Positions 9,775 to 19,990 of a stretch of DNA of 64,000 nucleotides are shown here, piece after piece. Positions within the stretch are counted from its first letter, which is position 1; each line of letters starts with the position of its first letter. Under the pieces are notes generated by a model. The model was given only the letters and a program-made list of their open reading frames with translations, did not search any database and had not been told where the DNA came from. The translations under genes were made by a program, and so were the position numbers. The DNA comes from Marinomonas aquimarina (lineage in GTDB: Bacteria > Pseudomonadota > Gammaproteobacteria > Pseudomonadales > Marinomonadaceae). Location of the stretch: contig NZ_FLOC01000016.1 in assembly GCF_900089755.1 (NCBI RefSeq), positions 1 to 64,000 on the forward strand, written 5' to 3'.

Positions 9775-10068
9775 ATGAAGTGGAATTATAAAATAGCTGC
9801 AATAACGGTTTACTTTTTCTGTGTTGGCAGTGTGGGCGCGCAAGATATTGATCAGGCAAATCTGTGTGTCACTAAAAGCTGGAAGGCTGCAGACAATAGT
9901 ACACTGTGTAAGGTCGGTCAAAAAGTGGCATTTTTGCCAAATAGTTTTGGAAATGAGCAATTGCCTGTGATGTTTGCTGCGTTGAATTGTGATCTAAAAT
10001 ATGGCATTGCTCTTACTAATGGTGGAGCAACTTGCATTTTCAAGCCTGTAGAAAAAGTGATTGAATAA
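9775..10068 (+). CDS. Small secreted cysteine-containing protein, function unknown
   Basis: 97 residues. A clean signal peptide (residues 1-22, ending VGA before QD) predicts export. The mature part has four cysteines (31, 45, 72, 87) that could form two disulfides. No family is recognised. It is divergent from the DUF4013 gene and ends at a bidirectional terminator shared with acnB. Composition does not suggest foreign origin. Confidence 0.7.
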   Translation: MKWNYKIAAITVYFFCVGSVGAQDIDQANLCVTKSWKAADNSTLCKVGQKVAFLPNSFGNEQLPVMFAALNCDLKYGIALTNGGATCIFKPVEKVIE

Positions 10069-10110
10069 GCGCTAATCTAGCCGCGAAGCAGATTGGCCTT
10101 TACAAGAATA

Positions 10111-10144
10111 AAAAAAGCCCTGACTCATTGAGTCAGGGCTTTTT
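10111..10144. terminator. Bidirectional terminator, small secreted protein / acnB
   Basis: AAAAAAGCCCTGACT and AGTCAGGGCTTTT form a strong hairpin with A and T runs on the two sides, so it can act on both strands. It lies in the gap between the convergent gene ends at 10068 and 10178. Confidence 0.9.
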
Positions 10145-10177
10145 GATTTCGCTTACGCTGTTCTAAGTCGACTTAGA

Positions 10178-12976
10178 TTAGGCTACTGGCGTGATCGCGA
10201 TGTCGCCGCCTTTAACGCTTAGGTCTTCGCTTGGTGGCGCGAAAGACGTTAGGTTAATGCCTGCAACCGCTTCTTTGTACTCTTCTAGAGAAGGGAAGCG
10301 ACCAAGAATACAAGATAGAACCACCATAGGTGTTGAACCTAGTAGCGATTCACCTTTCTTCTCAGCTGTGTCTTCTACCACACGGCCTTGGAATAGGCGA
10401 GTAGACGTTGCGATGACTGTGTCACCAGGAGCAGCTTTCTCTTGGTTACCCATACATAGGTTACATCCAGGACGCTCTAGGTACATGATGTTTTCGTATT
10501 TAGTACGCGCTTCTTCTTTTGGGTTCTCGTCAGAGAATTCGAAGCCAGCGTATTTCTCTAGCAGTTCCCAGTCGCCTTCAGCTTTTAGCTCATCAACGAT
10601 GTTGTACGTTGGTGGCGCAACAACAAGAGGAGCTTTAAACGTGATTGGGCCTTTCTGCTCTAGGTTACGAAGCATGGCAGCGATGATTTGCATATCACCT
10701 TTGTGAACCATACAAGAACCCACGAAGCCTAGGTCTACTTTACGGCCATCGTAGTAAGAAGTCGGACGGATCACGTCGTGCGTGTAGCGCTTAGATACGT
10801 CTTCGTTGTTTACGTCTGGGTCAGCAATCATTGGCTCGTCGATGGCGTCTAGGTCTACAACCACTTCAGCGTAGTACTTAGCTGTATCGTCTGGAGCAAG
10901 TGCTGGTGCTTCGCCTGACTTGATTTCAGCGATACGCTTGTCAGCAAGATCGATTAGGCCTTGAAGCATGTTGGCTTCGTTGTCCATGCCTTTGTTGATC
11001 ATGATCTGGATGCGAGACTTAGCAAGCTCTAGAGATTCGATCAAGGTTTCATCAGTTGAGATACAGATAGAAGCTTTCGCTTTCATTTCTGCCGTCCAGT
11101 CTGTGAAAGTGAAGGCTTGGTCGGCAAGTAGCGTACCGATTTGTACTTCGATGACACGGCCTTGGAAAACGTTTTCGCCTTGGAACTGCTTCAACATCTG
11201 CGCTTGTGTCGCGTGTACGATGTCACGGAAGTCCATGTGCGGCTTCATTTGGCCTTTGAAGGTTACTTTAACAGACTCAGGGATTGGCATTTCTGCTTCA
11301 CCAGTCGCTAGAGCAACCGCAACCGTACCAGAGTCGGCACCGAACGCTACACCCTTAGACATACGAGTGTGAGAGTCACCACCGATGATGATCGCACGAT
11401 CGTCCACTGTGATGTCGTTCAATACTTTGTGGATTACGTCAGTCAGTGGCGCATAAACACCTTTAGGGTCACGTGCTGTGATGACACCGAAGTTGTTCAT
11501 GAAAGACATTAGCTTAGGAATGTTTGACTGAGCTTTTTTGTCCCATACAGACGCTGTGTGACAGCCTGACTGGTAAGCACCGTCCACTGTAGGAGAGATA
11601 ACAGACGCCGCCATTGACTCAAGCTCTTGGCAAGTCATTGGACCAGTGGTGTCTTGAGAACCTACGATGTTTACTTTAACGCGAACGTCAGAACCTGTGT
11701 GAAGAGGTGTCTTAGACTTAACGCCTACCGCATTACGGTTAAAGATTTTCTCTACCGCTGTTAGGCCTTGGCCTTCGTTAGAGATTTCTTTATTTTGTGC
11801 GTAAACCTCTGGAGTTTCGATGCCTAGCGTTTCTGCTGCGAAGGTTTGTAGTTTCTTACCGAATGTTACCGCGTAAGAACCACCCGCTTTCATGAATTCC
11901 ACTTTTTGTGGTGTGAAAGCAGAAGAAACGTCGACTAGCTCTTTGTCACCGTTGTAAAGCTTCTTCGCCTTCGTATCGATAGTTAGAACCGTACCTGTTG
12001 CTACAGAGTACGCTTCTTCTAGGATTGGATCGCCGTTTTCGTCACGAACGATTTCACCGTTTGCGTCGGTTTTCTTAACCCAGTTTTTAAGGTCAAGACC
12101 GATACCACCGGTTACACCAACCGTTGTTAGGAAGATCGGAGCGATACCGTTAGTACCAGCAACGACAGGACGGTTGTTCACGAATGGAATGTATGGAGAC
12201 GTTTTTTCACCGGCCCAAAGTGCAACGTTGTTTACACCAGACATACGTGAAGAACCTACACCCATTGTGCCTTTCTCAGCGATTAGCATCACTTTCGCGT
12301 TAGGGTGTTTTTTGCCTAGCTCAACGATGTCTTTTTGAGCTTCTGGGCTGATCATGCAAAGGCCGTGTAGTTCACGGTCAGCACGAGAGTGTGACTGGTT
12401 ACCAGGCGATAGCAAGTCAGTAGAGATATCACCTTCTGCTGCAACGTAAGTTACAACGTCGATCTTCTCTGGAATGTCATCAAGCTTAGTGAAGAACTCA
12501 GCTTTGGCGTAGCTTTCTAAAAGTTCTTTAGCAATGGCATTGCCTTCTTTGTACGCTGCAGACAAACGGTCGTAGTCAGCGTCGTATAGGAATACTTGAG
12601 ATTTAAGTACTTCACCTGCTGCTGCGGCTTGTGCGTGGTCAGACAGTGCAACGTCTAGTAGCGCGGCAACCGATGGGCCACCTTTCATGTGCGAAAGTTG
12701 CTCTAGAGCGAACTCTGGAGAAATCTCTGCAACCACTTCGTTGCCAAGCACGATGTCTTTAAGGAAAGCTGATTTTACAACCGCTGCTGGTGTGGTACCT
12801 GGCAGAGTGTTGTAGATGAAGAAGTTCAAAGAATCTTCACGGTGTTCATTGGCTGTATCTTTGATTTGCTCAATGATTTCAGACAGTAGTTCTGCACCGT
12901 CGATTGGTTTTGGGGCAAGGCCCAAATCCTTTTTACGAACTTCAATTTCTTGTAGGTATTCTGAATAGTAACTCAT
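10178..12976 (-). CDS. acnB: Aconitate hydratase B (also 2-methylisocitrate dehydratase)
   Basis: 932 residues from the ATG at 12976, converting citrate to isocitrate in the TCA cycle. The order is that of AcnB: an N-terminal HEAT-like helical domain (about 1-160), the swivel domain, then the catalytic domains. The [4Fe-4S] ligands are C755 in VGSCM and C838 and C841 in PGCNLCMG. Also visible are VGSQDTTGPMT and GGDSHTR. The spacing between the first and second cysteines is 83 residues against 59 in E. coli AcnB, so this is a divergent subgroup with an insertion of about 24 residues. An in-frame Met seven codons upstream lacks family similarity. Confidence 0.95.
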   Translation of the reverse strand: MSYYSEYLQEIEVRKKDLGLAPKPIDGAELLSEIIEQIKDTANEHREDSLNFFIYNTLPGTTPAAVVKSAFLKDIVLGNEVVAEISPEFALEQLSHMKGGPSVAALLDVALSDHAQAAAAGEVLKSQVFLYDADYDRLSAAYKEGNAIAKELLESYAKAEFFTKLDDIPEKIDVVTYVAAEGDISTDLLSPGNQSHSRADRELHGLCMISPEAQKDIVELGKKHPNAKVMLIAEKGTMGVGSSRMSGVNNVALWAGEKTSPYIPFVNNRPVVAGTNGIAPIFLTTVGVTGGIGLDLKNWVKKTDANGEIVRDENGDPILEEAYSVATGTVLTIDTKAKKLYNGDKELVDVSSAFTPQKVEFMKAGGSYAVTFGKKLQTFAAETLGIETPEVYAQNKEISNEGQGLTAVEKIFNRNAVGVKSKTPLHTGSDVRVKVNIVGSQDTTGPMTCQELESMAASVISPTVDGAYQSGCHTASVWDKKAQSNIPKLMSFMNNFGVITARDPKGVYAPLTDVIHKVLNDITVDDRAIIIGGDSHTRMSKGVAFGADSGTVAVALATGEAEMPIPESVKVTFKGQMKPHMDFRDIVHATQAQMLKQFQGENVFQGRVIEVQIGTLLADQAFTFTDWTAEMKAKASICISTDETLIESLELAKSRIQIMINKGMDNEANMLQGLIDLADKRIAEIKSGEAPALAPDDTAKYYAEVVVDLDAIDEPMIADPDVNNEDVSKRYTHDVIRPTSYYDGRKVDLGFVGSCMVHKGDMQIIAAMLRNLEQKGPITFKAPLVVAPPTYNIVDELKAEGDWELLEKYAGFEFSDENPKEEARTKYENIMYLERPGCNLCMGNQEKAAPGDTVIATSTRLFQGRVVEDTAEKKGESLLGSTPMVVLSCILGRFPSLEEYKEAVAGINLTSFAPPSEDLSVKGGDIAITPVA

Positions 12977-13201
12977 AGCGCCCCAATTCTCTCTCAAATC
13001 CAGTTTTGGTTGATAACAAGATATTAAAAACTGGCCTACAGCTCAACGGAAACCCTTCATAAGCGACTAATATTCGCCATCATCAAAATAAATAAACGCC
13101 CTAGGAATGTTCAAATAAGACCATGGGGTTGCGCAGCCAAGGTGCATACTGGCGTTGGTCACGCTAAACTAGTTTTTTGAATCGACGTTATGGACCCTAA
13201 T

Positions 13202-13638
13202 ATGAAAGCTTTCATGATCGCTTGCTTGACCGTCCTGATCAGTGGTTGTGCAACCTTGTCACTGCCGTGAACATCGGACCAGAAGGGCGCGATGTGGTGC
13301 AGTTAGGTACCATGGCGACAGCCAGTATCAATATCTTAGGGTTTACTTATCCAGCGAAACTCAATCTTGAATTGGAAGGTACGCCTTATTACGACAGTGA
13401 GAAGAAGGCGATCTTTGTGCACTCACTAGCCTTGCTCAACAGCTCAATTGATGCCGCGGGCTACCAAGGTAACTTGGCCCCTGTGAGTAAAGAGGTGATG
13501 ATGCTGATCAACGGTTACTTGGCTTCAAACCCAGTGTACACCTTGGATACCAGCAATAATGCTGTACGTCTGTTGTCCAGCGTACCGTTGAACCTGACCA
13601 TCGAACAGGGCCAACTGGCGTTACAACCGCGACAGTAA
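13202..13638 (+). pseudogene. Broken DUF1439 (YceB-type) lipoprotein gene
   Basis: An ATG at 13202 opens a perfect lipoprotein signal with lipobox LISGC (Cys16), but that frame stops at 13271 after 22 residues. The body of a DUF1439 protein continues in the next frame from about 13258 to 13638 (GPEGRDVVQLG, a KLNLELEGTPYYDSEKKAIF stretch, and a C-terminal PLNLTIEQGQLAL). About 40 residues normally present between lipobox and body are missing, so a frameshifting deletion fits better than one miscalled base. The body frame has only a TTG start and would not be exported. It ends at a shared terminator. An assembly error remains possible. Confidence 0.65.
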
Positions 13639-13678
13639 CACGGCCATTGAGGTCGACAGGATCACTCTGAGCCAAAAC

Positions 13679-13710
13679 AAAAAAACCGACTTATCGCAGT
13701 CGGTTTTTTT
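13679..13710. terminator. Bidirectional terminator
   Basis: Seven As plus CCGACT pair with AGTCGG plus seven Ts around a 6-base loop. It lies between the broken lipoprotein gene and the convergent DUF2057 gene and can serve both. Confidence 0.9.
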
Positions 13711-13726
13711 ATGGCGCAGCGGTGGT

Positions 13727-14443
13727 TTATTCGTTTAACAACCAGATTTGAAAAGCTTTTTGGTCTTCTTTGGAAGCCTTATTGAACCAAAAGCCTAACA
13801 TATCATAAGCGGTGCTAGGCGCTTTGGCTTGATGGGACGAGTCCACCATCCAAATGCGTATGTCTTTACGCGTGCTGGCGTCGGCTTTGTTGTACCAGAA
13901 CTTCAGCATTTCCAGTTCTTCTGTCGCCGTGGCGCTGGCCGCAGCGGGGACTGGGCTATCAACCACTGGTTGCTTATAGGTGGCGGTGAAGTCTTTTACT
14001 TCGCGCTTGTAGTCACGCATGATTTGTACGCCAGATTGCTTAGGCAGCATGCGCACTTCGTAGTCAGGTTTGGCGTCTGTGGTTTTGTTAAGCAGCGAGA
14101 ATTCAGGCTGTTTAGCAAACTTTGCCGCATCGTTTTTGCGGAAGAAGTAAGGCGCTTGCAGAACAATTTCAGCGTCTTCTGCCAGTTTAATATCAATGAT
14201 GAAAGGCTCAGATTGGAACTGCTCGGCATTGCTGCCACCGCCCACGCGCTGATTAAAACGCACCACAAATTGGTGTTCGCCTGCCGCGACTTCGGTCTCG
14301 AAATCGCCACCGAAGCGACCTGGGTCTTCGAGATTCAAATACATAATTTCAAAGTTGCGTGGCACTTCAAATGAGGCCGCAAATGCTGGCAGACTGCTGG
14401 TCGCCAACAACATACCCATAACAACACTCGAACGTAAACTCAC
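13727..14443 (-). CDS. DUF2057 (YccT/CsgI-type) secreted protein with duplicated C-terminal motif
   Basis: 238 residues. The signal peptide (1-22, ending AFA) places it in the periplasm. The family core runs from about 24 to 150 (FEVPRNFEIMYLN, then EFQSEPFIIDI-like strands). E. coli YccT/CsgI of this family modulates curli assembly, but no curli genes are nearby, so that role is not transferred. The C-terminus holds two copies of a tryptophan-rich helix: LEMLKFWYNKADASTRKDIR at 178-197 and its relative MLGFWFNKASKEDQKAFQIW at 215-234. Other members have usually one. It is monocistronic. Confidence 0.8.
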   Translation of the reverse strand: MSLRSSVVMGMLLATSSLPAFAASFEVPRNFEIMYLNLEDPGRFGGDFETEVAAGEHQFVVRFNQRVGGGSNAEQFQSEPFIIDIKLAEDAEIVLQAPYFFRKNDAAKFAKQPEFSLLNKTTDAKPDYEVRMLPKQSGVQIMRDYKREVKDFTATYKQPVVDSPVPAAASATATEELEMLKFWYNKADASTRKDIRIWMVDSSHQAKAPSTAYDMLGFWFNKASKEDQKAFQIWLLNE

Positions 14444-15976
<1,533 letters not shown>

Positions 15977-16010
15977 TTCTGGGTAAACATCGGTTTCAAA
16001 CTCAGTACCG

Positions 16011-16046
16011 AGCTAGTGGCCTGCCTTAGGGCAGGTTGCTAGTTTT
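16011..16046 (+). terminator. Terminator-like hairpin after frmA
   Basis: CTAG plus CCTGCC (16013-16025) pairs with GGCAGG plus CTAG (16030-16042), followed by four Ts. It lies 35 bases after the stop codon. Confidence 0.65.
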
Positions 16047-16173
16047 CCTGTATCACGCCTTTTAGCTCTGTTCCTGTCGTGCTCCTGTGTCGCGATTGTG
16101 CCGCCTGAATAAGGCGCTTCCACTAATGTTGCAATAATATTTCACATTTAGATCAATATGATAGAAATGTTTT

Positions 16174-16186
16174 GTTATAACATAAC
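16174..16186. promoter_or_regulatory. Short inverted repeat upstream of the porin
   Basis: GTTATAACATAAC is a 5-base inverted repeat with a 3-base centre, 87 bases before the porin start in an AT-rich stretch. It could be an operator; no known regulator is matched. Confidence 0.25.
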
Positions 16187-16272
16187 TATAATTGATCTGG
16201 TGCTGCATGGCAGCCTGCCAACGCTTATCAAATCAGAAGCCCTTTCACCTAATGTCATCACAGGAAATTACC

Positions 16273-17436
16273 ATGAAACGCCTTAACAACGGCTTTGCTG
16301 CGCTTGCAGTAGTGCCCGTGATTGCTACTTTTTCAGCCAGCAGTGCGACTGCGAACTCTTTAAATGAAGCTTTCAAAAACGGTCAGGTCAGCGGAACTGC
16401 CCAGGCCTATTATTTCGCCCGTGATAACCAGTCCGGTCCTGATAATGAGATTGCGACACTGGGTTTAGATTTAAGCTATCAGACCGCAAAGTTTCACGAC
16501 GTTAGCTTTAAAAGTACGTTCCAATACACCAGCTCACCTTGGGCCAATGAGCAAGCCAAGCAGGCACGTCGTAGCAATATGTACGGCTCGGGTGGGCAGT
16601 TATCAGAGGCGTTCCTGTCTTATGAGTTCGGCAATACCAAGGCACAACTTGGTCGTATGTACTTCTGGTCGCCATTAATGGGCGGCAGTGGCTCCCGTGT
16701 CACCAAAGAAGCTTTCCAAGGTCTGTCTTTGGTTAACCGAGATCTAGCGGATACCACCATTACCTTTGCCTACATGGACAAGTTCCAGGCACGTACCGAT
16801 CGTAACGGTAATATTGGCGAATTCACGGAAACGTTCCGTGTTGCGGGGGCACCTTGGGCGTTTGATCTAGACGATGGCGCTTACACCTTGGCGCTGAAAA
16901 ACACGTCAATTGATGATGTCACGCTAACAGCTGCTTACGTCGATGCCATGGATGCGTTCGAAACGGCCTACCTCGAGTCGAGTTTTCAGTTCGATAACTA
17001 TGCTATTGCTGCACAGTACTACAGCAGTAAAGAGCAGGGTGAGGAGCGCAGTGACTTGTTTGGTGTAAAAGGTGATGCGTCTTTTGGCCCAGTGGATGTG
17101 ACCTTAGCTTACACTACGGTTGGCGATGATGCGGATGTCATTCCAGGTGTTGGTAATGGCGCTGATTTGGCTTATACCTGGTCAGATGTGTTTGCTTACC
17201 AATATCAAGCAGGTCAAGAGTCGACTAAGATCGCAGCGAAATACAATCTGACTTCGAACGTTTACGTGGGCACCAGTTACCTAGTAGAAGATGGTGTGGA
17301 CTACAAACGTGCCTACACGGCGATTAATGGTGGCTATACGTTCGCTGGCGGTTTAAGTCTGACGGCGGCCTTTGAAATGGGCAGTAAAGATGCGCAAAAC
17401 GATGAGTTACGCGTGCGTGCCAACTACCACTTTTAA
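16273..17436 (+). CDS. OprD-like outer-membrane porin
   Basis: 387 residues from the ATG at 16273, which is preceded by CAGGAAA and starts a signal peptide (about 1-27, cleaved after ATA). The rest is alternating beta strands ending in an aromatic C-terminal residue (YHF), the mark of an outer-membrane barrel. Several OprD-type features are visible: an early AYYFARDN strand, the LGRMYFWSPLMGGSGSRVTK loop, and EAFQGLSL. OprD-family channels take up small carboxylates or amino acids; the substrate here cannot be read. The open frame extends 27 codons upstream but without a signal peptide. Confidence 0.75.
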   Translation: MKRLNNGFAALAVVPVIATFSASSATANSLNEAFKNGQVSGTAQAYYFARDNQSGPDNEIATLGLDLSYQTAKFHDVSFKSTFQYTSSPWANEQAKQARRSNMYGSGGQLSEAFLSYEFGNTKAQLGRMYFWSPLMGGSGSRVTKEAFQGLSLVNRDLADTTITFAYMDKFQARTDRNGNIGEFTETFRVAGAPWAFDLDDGAYTLALKNTSIDDVTLTAAYVDAMDAFETAYLESSFQFDNYAIAAQYYSSKEQGEERSDLFGVKGDASFGPVDVTLAYTTVGDDADVIPGVGNGADLAYTWSDVFAYQYQAGQESTKIAAKYNLTSNVYVGTSYLVEDGVDYKRAYTAINGGYTFAGGLSLTAAFEMGSKDAQNDELRVRANYHF

Positions 17437-17464
17437 GCCTTAGGCGAGCGAGCCTTGCGGACAC

Positions 17465-17492
17465 AAAAAAGCCCGTCTCAGACGGGCTTTTT
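17465..17492. terminator. Bidirectional terminator, porin / PRPP synthetase-like gene
   Basis: AAAAAAGCCCGTCT and AGACGGGCTTTTT form a tight GC-rich hairpin with A and T runs on each side, between convergent gene ends at 17436 and 17502. Confidence 0.92.
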
Positions 17493-17501
17493 AAACGCTA
17501 T

Positions 17502-18719
17502 TTAAGCATCGTTATTCAAGTCGTGTAGTTCTTCACTAAACCAGATTTTACGCTTAAAGCGAGGGTTTTTAGACGACATATCGATCTTGTAAGGGTTTTG
17601 CTCTTCACTTTGTGGCAAGCCTAAGATTTTGCTCAGCTCTTGGCCTAGCCATTTTTCGACTTTTAGCACCACCATTTTCTTACGTAGACGGCCTTGCTCG
17701 TCACGGTTAAGGATGGTTGGTAGTGTGTTCAGCGTCAGGATTTCACCTAGGGCAGGGTGCGCCATGCGCTCACGGCCTTCATTGCTGGCGTAGAAGTGTG
17801 ATACTGCAAAGACCATGCGCTCAGGGTTAATTTGCTTCAAGAATTGGCAAGATTTGATGATAGTGGAGCCGGTGCGGACCATGTCATCAAACAGCACGAT
17901 GCTGGCACCGTCTAGGCCTTCAAAAGTGTGTTCGCTTTCTTTGTGTAGGGTGATTTCTACTTTACGCTCAGCGGTACGCTCTTTGTCTAGCATGATGAAC
18001 TTAGCTTTGGTCAAACCAAGTGTGTTGTACATCTGTTTAACGAAGTCACGGGCACCTTTATCAGGCGCACACAAGACTAGACCTTCACCGTCTTCGCCGT
18101 AGCTTAGAATGTTCGAGTTCAGTAGGTAGTGAGCGTAGATTTCGTAAGGGATCAGGTTGTGGAAGTCACCATCAAACACTTCACTGAAGATCTGTTGCAC
18201 AGAATCAGAGTGATTGTGGATGGTCATCACAGTGTCGACACCGGACATTTTCAACATTTGCGCATACAGCTTCGCTGTGAACGGCTGACCATCAAATTTC
18301 TTGATGTCTTTGATATCACGCTCGAAGCTAGTTTTGCCTAGATCTTTGCTTGGGCCTCGGTCTTGTGCGCTGTAGAACAAATCTGGCTCAACCAAGATAA
18401 CGCGCTCAGCACCGTTTTCTTTTGCTGCACGCGCCATAATGAAGTTCGCCATAGCGAGTTCTTGGCGGCTTTGCACATGACTAGTAGTACTGACGATAAC
18501 GACAGATTTACCTTTTAGCTTGCGGCCGATGTTGTCAAAATCCGCTTCATCAGAGATGAAACGCGGGCAAAACTCGGAGTTCATGAAGTGCTTCATGCTG
18601 ATGATATCAGCGATGTCTTCATGTTGGCCCATCGCATAAGCGACATCGATGGCAAAAGGGTTGTCAGAGGAGTTACTAACAATAACGACGTTGGATGACT
18701 GGCTGGTCGACAAAGTCAT
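17502..18719 (-). CDS. Ribose-phosphate diphosphokinase (PRPP synthetase)-like protein
   Basis: 405 residues from the ATG at 18719, chosen because AAAGGA lies 8 bases upstream; the frame is open 13 codons further. It has the two phosphoribosyltransferase halves of PRPP synthetases, including an ARQDR-like AQDRGP stretch and the PRPP loop VLFDDMVRTGSTI (expected VxDDMxxTGGT). It is about 90 residues longer than the housekeeping Prs (near 315). The region corresponding to the metal-binding DLHxxQ is changed to TIHNHSDSVQ. It may be a specialised paralogue rather than the main PRPP enzyme; activity is inferred only. Confidence 0.75.
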   Translation of the reverse strand: MTLSTSQSSNVVIVSNSSDNPFAIDVAYAMGQHEDIADIISMKHFMNSEFCPRFISDEADFDNIGRKLKGKSVVIVSTTSHVQSRQELAMANFIMARAAKENGAERVILVEPDLFYSAQDRGPSKDLGKTSFERDIKDIKKFDGQPFTAKLYAQMLKMSGVDTVMTIHNHSDSVQQIFSEVFDGDFHNLIPYEIYAHYLLNSNILSYGEDGEGLVLCAPDKGARDFVKQMYNTLGLTKAKFIMLDKERTAERKVEITLHKESEHTFEGLDGASIVLFDDMVRTGSTIIKSCQFLKQINPERMVFAVSHFYASNEGRERMAHPALGEILTLNTLPTILNRDEQGRLRKKMVVLKVEKWLGQELSKILGLPQSEEQNPYKIDMSSKNPRFKRKIWFSEELHDLNNDA

Positions 18720-19050
18720 GGAATATCCTTTACTAGAGGAAGTAGTGTTTTTCCGCATTTTAACACGTCTAGGTTAAGAAAATCCTCACAGCGACGACGT
18801 CTATTCATAGATTTTAGTAGGGGTGGTGCGCTGTTTTAATATGATTGTTCTACTAAGTGCGTGCAAGACAGCAAAATATCCTAGCTCTCAAGCCGCAGCG
18901 GCAGCGGCTTTGGTTGCACAATGGTGCGGTTCAGTCAGTATCTTGCTAGGTTAAATACGGCTTTGAGTAAAACTCAGACTTGTCGTAGACGGGCCATTTT
19001 CGCGGTAATAGCATGACGTTCTGAACCAATTTATTGAAGAGAGTAGCGTC
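18720..19050. other. Divergent intergenic region, no clear content
   Basis: 331 bases between the PRPP synthetase-like gene and a small secreted protein gene. Beyond a GC-rich CCGCAGCGGCAGCGGC run at about 18893 I see no ORF, terminator or clear operator. Confidence 0.4.
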
Positions 19051-19596
19051 ATGATTCGCCTTCGACCTGTGTTTAAAGTGGCCATTCCGTGTCTAATGTT
19101 ATTGTCTTATGGCCCAGCCATGGCGTCGGATGCGCCGCGTTATCAAAATCAGCTGCAAGATATCATCGAACAAGTCGTGGTGGAGGTGGTGGAAGTTAAG
19201 ATCCGCGATGTGCACGATGACATTCGCATTCGGATTGGCTCTGACGACCGCTATTACGATCAAAGGCAAGACTACCGCTACAACGATGAGTATCGCCATC
19301 GACACGAACGCCTTTCTTATGAATCACGTCGAGCCTTAAAGCGCTTAGGTGCGCAGCATGATCGAGCCATGCGCCGTCTCGAATCAGAGTTGGTGCATAA
19401 GCTGCGCGAAGCGGAGCATGATTTTAGGTACGACACTCGTCGCGCGCGCCATGGCAAGAAAATTGCCCACCAGCGTAATAAACTGAGCAAGAAAGTGGAT
19501 AAGGCGTACCGTCAGTTTGACCGTAAAATGGCCAAAGAAGTCGATCGCTTTGAAGAACAGCGCCATCAAATTCTCTCGAGCAGGTGGGGAGCTTAA
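19051..19596 (+). CDS. Secreted basic coiled-coil protein, function unknown
   Basis: 181 residues. A signal peptide (about 1-25, ending AMA) predicts periplasmic location. The mature protein is very rich in Arg, His, Lys and Tyr. Its early part (31-65) is a beta-prone acidic/Val stretch. From about 85 to 175 it is one long charged helix, probably a coiled coil (SRRALKRLGAQHDRAMRRLE and similar). No family is recognised. It is followed 133 bases later by a DUF6868 gene in the same direction. Confidence 0.65.
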   Translation: MIRLRPVFKVAIPCLMLLSYGPAMASDAPRYQNQLQDIIEQVVVEVVEVKIRDVHDDIRIRIGSDDRYYDQRQDYRYNDEYRHRHERLSYESRRALKRLGAQHDRAMRRLESELVHKLREAEHDFRYDTRRARHGKKIAHQRNKLSKKVDKAYRQFDRKMAKEVDRFEEQRHQILSSRWGA

Positions 19597-19729
19597 TTGT
19601 CAAAGCCACAGGCTGTCACTATGGTCTGCTAGCAACTAAACTGATATTGCAGAATTGCTAATGTAGAAGCGATCCAGTGGCCTATATTATTCATGGTCGT
19701 ATCTGACGTCGTATGAAGAGGGCTCTATC

Positions 19730-19975
19730 ATGTTTGAAGTGGATCAAGTGACCGCTTTGCTGGGCTGGTGTGTGGTCATCAACATCGCCTTATTAAGTTT
19801 TACCGCGATTGTGATATTACTGTTTAAAGAGCAGGTTGTTGGTATTCACATGCGCCTGTTTCGCATTGAAAGGGGGGCGCTAGAGCGTCTGTATTTTAAC
19901 TGGCTCGGCCATTATAAGCTGATCAATGTGGTCTTTTTTCTGGTGCCTTATATCGCCTTAAAGATTATTACTTAG
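19730..19975 (+). CDS. DUF6868 small membrane protein
   Basis: 81 residues with two membrane segments (about 8-30 and 58-78). The pattern LLGWCVVINIALL, then RLFRIERGALERLYFNW, then YKLINVVFFLVPYIAL matches the small DUF6868 family. The function is unknown. It converges with hutF, only 15 bases from its end, and is not likely to belong to the hut pathway. Confidence 0.75.
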   Translation: MFEVDQVTALLGWCVVINIALLSFTAIVILLFKEQVVGIHMRLFRIERGALERLYFNWLGHYKLINVVFFLVPYIALKIIT

Positions 19976-19990
19976 CCCGAACGGCAACCT

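Noticed and set aside
10191..10706. 171-codon ORF antisense to acnB
   Set aside because: It is opposite a strongly conserved coding region and has no protein features of its own.
13829..14374. 181-codon ORF antisense to the DUF2057 gene
   Set aside because: The minus-strand protein has a signal peptide and family match; the antisense product looks random.
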